Assembly: GCA_016206385.1 (NCBI GenBank)
Contig: JACQRS010000022.1
Location: 1-6,367 of the forward strand
Direction of reading: 5' to 3'
Source of the DNA: Candidatus Rokuibacteriota bacterium
GTDB lineage: Bacteria > Methylomirabilota > Methylomirabilia > Rokubacteriales > CSP1-6
Length of the DNA: 6,367 bases
The position numbers and the translations under genes were made by a program. Below, piece by piece: positions 1-5,237 of this stretch (the stretch's first letter is position 1; each line of letters starts with the position of its first letter). Under the pieces are notes generated by a model. It did not search any database, was not told the origin of the DNA, and saw nothing but the letters and a program-made list of their open reading frames with translations.

Positions 1-1
1 C

Positions 2-619
2 TACCGGGCTGAGCTTACGCTCCTCGAGCGCTGCCGGGAAACGCTGGCCAGGGGCGAGGCGATCCGGGCCGCCCTTGGGCTGGCCGAGGGCGATCTGGCG
101 CTCCTCAAGGCGTGGGGGCTCCTCAGCGCCAAACCTCTCTACTACGCGGCCAATGTGGACCGGAACGACCCCCGGAGCCTCGCTCTCGCTAAGGAGCTGG
201 AGGCCGCCGCGGGCACCTACCCCGTCGTCGCTGTGGATGGCAAGCTGGAAGGGGAGCTGGCGCTGCTGCCGCCAGAGGAGCAGGCGGTCTTCCTCGAGGA
301 GCTCGGCCTCGCCGAGCCGGCGCGGGAGCGACTGGTGGGTGTGGGGTACCAGCTCCTCGGCCTCCTGACGTTCTACACCATCGTGGGAGAAGAGCTCAGG
401 GCGTGGAGCCTGCGCCAGGGGGCGACGGCGCTGGAGGCAGCGGGAAAGATCCACTCCGATATGGCGCGCGGGTTCGTCCGCGCCGAGGTCGTGCCCGTTG
501 AGGAGTTCCTCGCGACCCCCGCGCTCGCGGCGTTGAGGGAGCGGGGAGCGGTGAGGCTCGAGGGGCGGGAGTACCGGGTCAGGGAGGGCGACATCCTCAC
601 GATCCGGTTCGCCCCGTGA
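2..619 (+). CDS. ychF: YchF/OLA1-type nucleotide-binding translation factor, C-terminal part (5' truncated)
   Basis: This is the last 205 codons of a YchF (EngD/OLA1) family P-loop NTPase; the frame is open from base 2, so the Walker A and switch regions lie upstream of the window. The family is cytosolic, hydrolyses ATP in preference to GTP and associates with ribosomes; its E. coli member is linked to translation and oxidative stress. Visible parts are the end of the GTPase fold, with the motif KPLYYAANVD (local residues about 44-53), where the family's NxxE element replaces the GTPase NKxD. The C-terminal TGS domain follows, containing LLTFYTIVGEELRAW, then AAGKIHSDMARGFVRAEVV and a final GDILTIRF. 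The family is usually about 360 residues, so roughly 155 are missing. The NxxE element reads NVDR here. A GTG at 155 lies inside the NTPase fold and is not the start. No clear terminator follows; the next promoter begins about 20 bp after the stop. Confidence 0.96.
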   Translation, partial: YRAELTLLERCRETLARGEAIRAALGLAEGDLALLKAWGLLSAKPLYYAANVDRNDPRSLALAKELEAAAGTYPVVAVDGKLEGELALLPPEEQAVFLEELGLAEPARERLVGVGYQLLGLLTFYTIVGEELRAWSLRQGATALEAAGKIHSDMARGFVRAEVVPVEEFLATPALAALRERGAVRLEGREYRVREGDILTIRFAP

Positions 620-641
620 GCCCCTCAGAGCGAACGACATT

Positions 642-670
642 TTGACACGCTAGGAGGCATGGTATATCGT
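642..670 (+). promoter_or_regulatory. Predicted sigma70-type promoter for the rpsU-mutS2-dnaG-rpoD operon
   Basis: A perfect -35 hexamer TTGACA (642-647) is followed after 17 bp by TATCGT (665-670), which keeps the key T1, A2 and T6 of the -10 consensus. An alternative -10, TATATC at 663-668, has a 15-bp spacer and is less likely. The inferred transcription start is near 676-678, giving a 5' leader of about 43 nt before the rpsU start codon. The site is AT-rich compared with the flanking genes and lies between ychF and rpsU, where an operon promoter is expected. No equally good promoter was seen in the shorter downstream gaps, so it may serve all four downstream genes. This is a prediction from sequence only. 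Confidence 0.6.
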
Positions 671-699
671 TGGTGGTTGCCCGGCGGGGCACCGTGTTC

Positions 700-716
700 G
701 GAGGGAAGGGGGGAAG
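700..716 (+). promoter_or_regulatory. Purine-rich ribosome binding site deciding the TTG start of rpsU
   Basis: The stretch GGAGGGAAGGGGGGAAG is all purine. Its G-run (708-713) ends six bases before the TTG at 720, which is a workable Shine-Dalgarno spacing. No ATG or GTG start lies in frame between this site and an in-frame stop at 651-653, and no later start would keep the conserved S21 N-terminus. The site therefore supports initiation at TTG. Confidence 0.6.
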
Positions 717-719
717 TCG

Positions 720-914
720 TTGACCAAGGTCATCATCGAGCCTGATGAGTCCTTCGAAAGCGCGCTGAAGCGCTTCAAGAAGCAGTGCGAGAAGGCTGGG
801 CTCCTGTCAGAGTTTAAAAAGCGCCAGCACTACGAGAAGCCCAGCGTGAAGCGCAAGCGCAAGGCCCTCGCGGCTCGGAAGAAGGCAAAGCGGCGGGAGC
901 GGTTCTCAGACTAG
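720..914 (+). CDS. rpsU: Small ribosomal subunit protein S21 (bS21)
   Basis: This 64-residue, strongly basic protein matches bS21 throughout. The N-terminus MTKVIIEPDESFESALKRFK gives the family's beta-strand and first helix. Next come KKQCEKAGLLSEFKKRQHYE, the conserved EKPSVKRKRK segment, and a Lys/Arg-rich tail. bS21 binds the 30S platform near the 3' end of 16S rRNA and helps mRNA engagement during initiation. The length is within the usual range of about 55-75 residues. The start is TTG with a strong purine-rich ribosome binding site, which could keep expression below the level an ATG would give. It is the first gene after the predicted promoter, as in the classical rpsU-dnaG-rpoD operon, but here mutS2 follows 44 bp downstream. 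Confidence 0.96.
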   Translation: MTKVIIEPDESFESALKRFKKQCEKAGLLSEFKKRQHYEKPSVKRKRKALAARKKAKRRERFSD

Positions 915-938
915 GCACCGTCACCCCCGGGGGGTGCC
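914..938 (+). other. GC-rich inverted repeat between rpsU and mutS2 (possible attenuating or stabilising hairpin)
   Basis: GGCACC (914-919) can pair with GGTGCC (933-938) around a 13-nt loop, starting at the last base of the rpsU stop codon. A second, mutually exclusive hairpin uses CACCC (922-926) and GGGTG (932-936), within a nearly perfect palindrome of a C5 run facing a G6 run. No T-tract follows, so a standard intrinsic terminator is unlikely. An mRNA 3'-end stabiliser, a partial attenuator, or a structure tuning access to the mutS2 ribosome binding site about 5 nt downstream are all possible. The pairing is visible, but any function is inference. Confidence 0.35.
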
Positions 939-942
939 GCCT

Positions 943-950
943 GAGGGGAG
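943..950 (+). promoter_or_regulatory. Ribosome binding site of mutS2
   Basis: GAGGGGAG lies eight bases before the ATG at 959 and supports that start. It follows closely on the inverted repeat at 914-938, whose C-run (924-928) could in principle pair with the G-run of this site instead. Confidence 0.6.
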
Positions 951-958
951 AGACCCGC

Positions 959-3307
959 ATGGGCCGGCTCGGGTGTCGAGGTGTCGAGTGGGACCAGGTG
1001 CTGGCGCTCCTGGCTACTGAGGCTTCGACGGCGATGGGGCGGGAGCGTGCCCTTGAGCTTGAGCCTTGGACAGATCCCGGCTCGGTCAGACACGCCCTTG
1101 AGGAAACCCGCCAGGCCCGGCAGGCCCTCGCCCAGGGAGGTGCTCCCCCCTGGGGGGTGATCCCGGACGTCAGACCCGGCCTCGACAAGGCCGAGCTGCC
1201 TGGGAGCGTTCTCGAAGGCACCGAGCTTGCCGCCTTCCTTCCCTTTCTCGAAGCCCTCGAAAGACTCAAGGCCTACGAGAGCCAGATCGTCCAGGTAGCC
1301 ACCGACCTCGCCAGCCGGTTCCGTCAGCTCGAGACCTTCCCTCAGCTCAAGCTCCTCCTGGCCCGGTGCCTGACCGAGGAGGGCGAGCTCAGAGACGAGG
1401 CCAGCCCCGGGCTCGCCAGGCTCCGCCGGGCCATTCGCAATCTCCGCCAAGAAATCGTCAAGCGCCTGGAGGCCTTCTTCGCGGCCCCCGAGGCCGAGAC
1501 GCTCTTTCAGGACCGCTTCGTCACCCTGCGGCACGGCCGCTACGTCCTGCCCGTGCGCGCCGAGGCGCGGCCGCGGGTGCGCGGCCTCGTTCACGATCGC
1601 TCTCAGAGCGGGGCCACCGTCTTCGTCGAGCCCGAGCCGGTGGTAGAGACCAACAACGAGCTGACCCAGCTCCTCCGCGAGGAGGAGGCGGAGAGCGCCC
1701 GAATCCTCCGGTTCCTCACCGACGAGGTGCGGGCGCGGCTGACCGAGTTCCGCTTGCTCATCGACGAGATCGCCGAGCTGGACCTGATCGTCGCGCGGGC
1801 CCTGCTCGCCGAGCGGATGGAGGCCACGGAGCCCGAGATCGACGCCGGAAGGACCGTGGTGCTCCACGAAGCGCGCCACCCGCTGCTCCTGGCCCAGAGC
1901 TGGAAGGAGCCGTCTCACCCGGTGGTGCCGGTGGACCTCAGGCTCTCGGCAGAGGAGCCGCTCCTCGTTGTGACGGGCCCGAACGCCGGGGGCAAGACGG
2001 TCGCGCTCAAGTGCCTGGGGCTCTCGGTCCTGATGGCTCAGACAGGACTCCACCTGCCGACCCGGGCGGGGGGCCGACTCCCCGTCTTCTCCCGGCTCTT
2101 CGCCGTGGTGGGAGATGAGCAGAGCGTTGCCGAGAACCTCTCCACATTCTCCGCCTTCGTGAGGCAGGTCAGGAGCATCCTCGAGGAGGCGGGGGAAGGC
2201 TCGCTGGTGCTCCTGGATGAGCTGGGCGCGGGCACGGATCCGGATGAGGGGGCGGCGCTGGCGCGGGCGATCCTGGAGGAGCTGGAGGCCCGGGGCGTCC
2301 TCGTGATGGCCACCACCCATCTCGAACCGCTCAAGGCGTTTGCAGCCAGCCATCCCCGCGCCCAAAACGCCTCGGTGGAGTTTGACGAGGAGCGCCTGGC
2401 ACCCACCTTCAGGCTGCTCTACGGCCGACCCGGAAAGAGCTACGCCCTGACAATCGGCGCCCGCCTCGGGCTTCCCCAGCCTCTCATCGATCGCGCCCAC
2501 GCCTACCGCTCGGGCGACGCGCAGAGCCTCCAGGCGCTTCTGGACCGCCTCGACACCCAGGCCCGCCAGGGCGCCGAGCTGGCCCACTCCCTCGAGCGCG
2601 AGCGAGCCCGGACCGCCGCGCTCATGGCCCAGGCAGAGGAGGAGCTGGCCCGCGCCAGGACCAAAGCCGAGGAAACCCTGGCGCGGGCGAGGGCTGAGGC
2701 TGGATCCCTCCTGGCAGAGATCCGGCGCGCTGTCAGCGAGGAATGGGAGCGGCTCAAGACGAGCGACAGATCGAGGCGCGCGCTGGAGGCGATCCGGAAG
2801 CGGCTCGGAAGCCTCTCAGGCGGCCTTCGAACTACCGGGGCTCAACCCGAAGGGGAGACTCCAGAGGTCGGGGACACCGTCGAGGCGCACCACCTCGGTC
2901 TCAAGGGCACCCTCGTCGCTCTGAACGGCACCACAGCCACGGTTCAGGCCGGAGGGGTGACGGCGCGCGTGCCGGTCCAGGCCCTCAGCGTCATTGGGAG
3001 AGCTGAGACGCAGCGGGCCTCGGCGAATGGCCGGGTCGGTGTCCCGGAGAAATCGGGGATCCCCGCCGAGCTTCACCTGCTCGGCAAGACCACAGAGGAA
3101 GCTCAGCAGGTGGTGGAGAAGTACCTCGACGATGCCTTCCTGGTCGGGCTCCCCGAGGTCCGTCTGGTGCATGGCAAGGGAACGGGCGCCCTCAGGAAAG
3201 CCATCCACGGGCTCCTCGCGGTCCACCCCCTGGTGGAGAGCTTTCGCCTCGGAGAGCCGTACGAGGGGGGCGGAGGCGCCACGGTGGTCGCGCTTAGGGT
3301 AAACTGA
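959..3307 (+). CDS. mutS2: MutS2 family ATPase with C-terminal Smr domain
   Basis: This 782-residue protein has the standard MutS2 length and architecture. It lacks the mismatch-recognition domain of MutS1 and opens directly with the core/clamp region; DRFVTLRHGRYVLPVRAEAR and VHDRSQSGATVFVEP (about 187-225) are diagnostic. The ABC-type ATPase has Walker A GPNAGGKT (340-347), GDEQSVAENLSTFS (around 385-398), Walker B LVLLDELGAGTDP (416-428, D420/E421) and H-loop TTH (452-454). A long charged coiled coil spans about 520-625, then a KOW-like segment (about 637-680) and a Smr domain (about 700-782) with HGKGTG at 738-743. MutS2 proteins have been linked to suppression of homologous recombination and, in Bacillus, to ribosome collision rescue by splitting ribosomes; which role applies here cannot be told from sequence. 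The usual Smr LDLR-type motif reads ELHLLGKT. The gene ends one base before dnaG, implying cotranscription and translational coupling. Confidence 0.96.
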   Translation: MGRLGCRGVEWDQVLALLATEASTAMGRERALELEPWTDPGSVRHALEETRQARQALAQGGAPPWGVIPDVRPGLDKAELPGSVLEGTELAAFLPFLEALERLKAYESQIVQVATDLASRFRQLETFPQLKLLLARCLTEEGELRDEASPGLARLRRAIRNLRQEIVKRLEAFFAAPEAETLFQDRFVTLRHGRYVLPVRAEARPRVRGLVHDRSQSGATVFVEPEPVVETNNELTQLLREEEAESARILRFLTDEVRARLTEFRLLIDEIAELDLIVARALLAERMEATEPEIDAGRTVVLHEARHPLLLAQSWKEPSHPVVPVDLRLSAEEPLLVVTGPNAGGKTVALKCLGLSVLMAQTGLHLPTRAGGRLPVFSRLFAVVGDEQSVAENLSTFSAFVRQVRSILEEAGEGSLVLLDELGAGTDPDEGAALARAILEELEARGVLVMATTHLEPLKAFAASHPRAQNASVEFDEERLAPTFRLLYGRPGKSYALTIGARLGLPQPLIDRAHAYRSGDAQSLQALLDRLDTQARQGAELAHSLERERARTAALMAQAEEELARARTKAEETLARARAEAGSLLAEIRRAVSEEWERLKTSDRSRRALEAIRKRLGSLSGGLRTTGAQPEGETPEVGDTVEAHHLGLKGTLVALNGTTATVQAGGVTARVPVQALSVIGRAETQRASANGRVGVPEKSGIPAELHLLGKTTEEAQQVVEKYLDDAFLVGLPEVRLVHGKGTGALRKAIHGLLAVHPLVESFRLGEPYEGGGGATVVALRVN

Positions 3308-3308
3308 A

Positions 3309-5204
3309 ATGGTGGGCGGCTACTCGCCTCAGGTGCTCGAGGAGATCCGGTCCCGGGTGGACCTGGTGGATCTCATCGGCCAGTTCGTGACCCTTCGCCG
3401 GGCCGGGGCGAACTGGAAAGCCCTCTGCCCCTTCCACGCCGAGAAGACGCCGTCGTTCATGGTGAACCCCAAGAAGGGGATCTTCCATTGCTTCGGCTGC
3501 GGCGCGGGCGGTGACGCCTTCGGCTTTCTCATGCGCCAGGACCGGCTCTCCTTTCCCGAGGCGGTGCGGGCCCTGGCCAAGACCGCCGGGGTCGCGCTCC
3601 CGGATGAGCGGCGGCCGGAGGTCGACAGCCAGCGGGAGCTGCTCTACCGCGCCCTCGCCCTCGCGACCCAGTTCTATGCCGAGGCGCTCTGGAGCCGGCC
3701 CGAGGGAGAGCGGGCCCGGCAGTACCTGACCACCCGTGGGGTTGACCCCGAGATCGCCAGGCGCTTCGGGCTCGGCTATGCGCCCGAGGGGTGGGAGCAC
3801 CTCGTCGGGTTCATGAAGAGCTCCGGGGTGAGCGAGGCGGTGCTGGTTCAGGCGGGACTGGCCACGCCCCGCCAGAGCGGCAGCGGCTTCTATGACCGGT
3901 TCAGGGGGCGGCTCATCTTCCCGATCCGTGACCTCCAGGGGCGCCCCATCGCCTTCGGCGGGCGCGCGCTGGCCCGCGAGGAGCCGAAGTACCTGAACTC
4001 TCCCGAGACACCGCTCTTCGTAAAAGGGCAGACCCTCTACGCCCTGGACCTGGCCAGGAGCGCGATCCGGGACAAAAACCGGGCGCTCGTCGTTGAAGGG
4101 TACCTGGACTGCCTAATGGCCCACCAGCACGGCTTTCCCGAAGCCGTGGCCGCACTGGGGACTGCCTTCACCGGGGCCCAGCTCGCCCTCCTCAACCGCT
4201 ACTGTGAGGAGGTGATCACCTTCTTCGACGCGGACCTCGCCGGCAGGAAGGCAGCCGAGCGAGCCGAAGAGCTGCTGGAGCCCTCGGCGGAAGGGCTCGC
4301 CTGGGCCTTGAACCGCACAGGCAGCTTCGAGGGCGCTGCCCTCCGCCTCAAGGCCGCGCTTCTCCCCTCCGGCCACGACCCGGACTCGTTCCTGCGGGCG
4401 GAGGGTGCCCCTGCCTTCCAGGAGCGCATCAGCGTGGCCAGGAGCCTCCTCACTTATGCCGTGGATCGGGTGCTGGAGGAGGAGGGCTCGACGTCTCCCA
4501 AGGGGCGCGCCACCGCCTTCGCCCGCATCGCGCTCATGCTCTCGAAGGTGAGGGACGCCGAGGAGGCCACCAGGGTCGCCAGAGAGGCGGCGCTGAAGCT
4601 CGGTGTGGACCCCACCCAGCTCTGGATCGAAGCCCAGCGCCTTCAGGGCGCCCTCCGCTCGCGATCGGCGGCGAAGGGCGGAGAGGCGGGTACCCGCGCC
4701 GCAGGCGTGGGTGCCGCTCGGAGCATGGAGTCCCCCTCGCCAGCCTGGCCCCCACCGGCGGTCTCCGAGCGCGACCTCGTGGCCTTCCTGCTCCACGTGA
4801 GGAGCGCCCGGGTCGAGCTGCTCCCGCTCCTCGAGGCCGAGGATCTGGCTCACCCGGGACTCCGGGCGCTTCTCGGCGCCCTGAAGGCGGGTCCTGACGC
4901 CCAGCCCGAGGCGCTCTTGCCCGAGCTCCAGGGAGAAGCCGAGCAGGGGCTCCTCGCCTCGATGCTGATGGAGGAGCCGAGCTGGGCCGAGCCGGCCCCG
5001 TTGATCCAGGAGTACCGCCGCCGTTACGAGATCCGACACCGCCTGCGCCGCATCCGCCAGGTGGCCCAGGCCATCGCTCGGGCCCAGGCCGCGGGGGATC
5101 CGGCCGTGGCCGAGCTGGAGGCCGAGCTCCGCGAGCTGGAGCGCCAGGCGCTGGAGGTGCGAGAACTGGCCGGAGCTCGCCCCGGCGCGCCGCCGGGCCA
5201 GTGA
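3309..5204 (+). CDS. dnaG: DNA primase DnaG
   Basis: This 631-residue bacterial primase makes the RNA primers for leading- and lagging-strand replication. The N-terminal CHC2 zinc-binding domain is intact, with C40, H43, C61 and C64 in ALCPFHAEKTPSF and IFHCFGCGAGGDAF. The catalytic core contains YDRFRGRLIFPIRD and YLNSPETPLF. The Toprim fold carries VVEGYLDCL (E263, D267), FFDADLAGRKAA (D307, D309) and SGHDPDSF (D357, D359), so all expected metal-binding acidic residues are present. A low-complexity linker (about 450-485, rich in Ala, Gly and Pro) precedes the C-terminal helical DnaB-binding domain, which ends in a charged helix. Length is typical (about 580-660). The start ATG lies one base after the mutS2 stop, with a modest AGGG (3296-3299) inside the mutS2 end, so initiation probably depends on coupling. 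The segment between the two acidic pairs is longer than in E. coli. rpoD follows 33 bp downstream. Confidence 0.97.
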   Translation: MVGGYSPQVLEEIRSRVDLVDLIGQFVTLRRAGANWKALCPFHAEKTPSFMVNPKKGIFHCFGCGAGGDAFGFLMRQDRLSFPEAVRALAKTAGVALPDERRPEVDSQRELLYRALALATQFYAEALWSRPEGERARQYLTTRGVDPEIARRFGLGYAPEGWEHLVGFMKSSGVSEAVLVQAGLATPRQSGSGFYDRFRGRLIFPIRDLQGRPIAFGGRALAREEPKYLNSPETPLFVKGQTLYALDLARSAIRDKNRALVVEGYLDCLMAHQHGFPEAVAALGTAFTGAQLALLNRYCEEVITFFDADLAGRKAAERAEELLEPSAEGLAWALNRTGSFEGAALRLKAALLPSGHDPDSFLRAEGAPAFQERISVARSLLTYAVDRVLEEEGSTSPKGRATAFARIALMLSKVRDAEEATRVAREAALKLGVDPTQLWIEAQRLQGALRSRSAAKGGEAGTRAAGVGAARSMESPSPAWPPPAVSERDLVAFLLHVRSARVELLPLLEAEDLAHPGLRALLGALKAGPDAQPEALLPELQGEAEQGLLASMLMEEPSWAEPAPLIQEYRRRYEIRHRLRRIRQVAQAIARAQAAGDPAVAELEAELRELERQALEVRELAGARPGAPPGQ

Positions 5205-5221
5205 GGGCGCCGCGGCCGCCC

Positions 5222-5229
5222 AGGAGGAG
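5222..5229 (+). promoter_or_regulatory. Strong Shine-Dalgarno sequence of rpoD
   Basis: AGGAGGAG lies eight bases before the ATG at 5238. It is the closest match to the anti-Shine-Dalgarno consensus among the ribosome binding sites in the window. It fixes the rpoD start and suggests that RpoD is translated independently of dnaG rather than by coupling. A short GC hairpin (5205-5221) abuts its 5' edge. Confidence 0.75.
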
Positions 5230-5237
5230 TCCAACGG

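Noticed and set aside
155..619. GTG at 155 as the start of a separate 154-residue protein
   Set aside because: The same frame continues upstream to base 2 with YchF-like sequence (KPLYYAANV), so this is an internal codon of a truncated ychF.
659..745. 28-codon mini-ORF (ATG at 659) preceded by AGGAGG and overlapping the rpsU start, as a possible leader peptide
   Set aside because: The AGGAGG is only one base from the ATG, too close for initiation, and both lie upstream of the predicted transcription start, inside the promoter.
1366..2118. 250-codon open frame on the plus strand inside mutS2 in another frame
   Set aside because: The product is Arg/Gly/Pro/Ala-rich, as expected for an out-of-frame reading of GC-rich coding DNA, and it overlaps the conserved MutS2 core and Walker A.
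911..2587. 558-codon open frame on the minus strand opposite mutS2
   Set aside because: It mirrors the codon-position bias of a GC-rich gene. The sense strand has unambiguous MutS2 motifs, while the antisense product is low-complexity, with no recognisable domain or ribosome binding site.
3296..3311. Possible terminator or promoter at the mutS2-dnaG junction
   Set aside because: Only one base separates the stop and start codons. No inverted repeat, T-run or paired hexamers are present, only a modest AGGG ribosome binding site.
4113..5234. 373-codon open frame on the minus strand opposite dnaG
   Set aside because: It is a shadow frame of dnaG, rich in Gly, Leu, Arg and Glu, with no recognisable motif. 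It spans the dnaG-rpoD junction only because stop codons are rare at this GC content.
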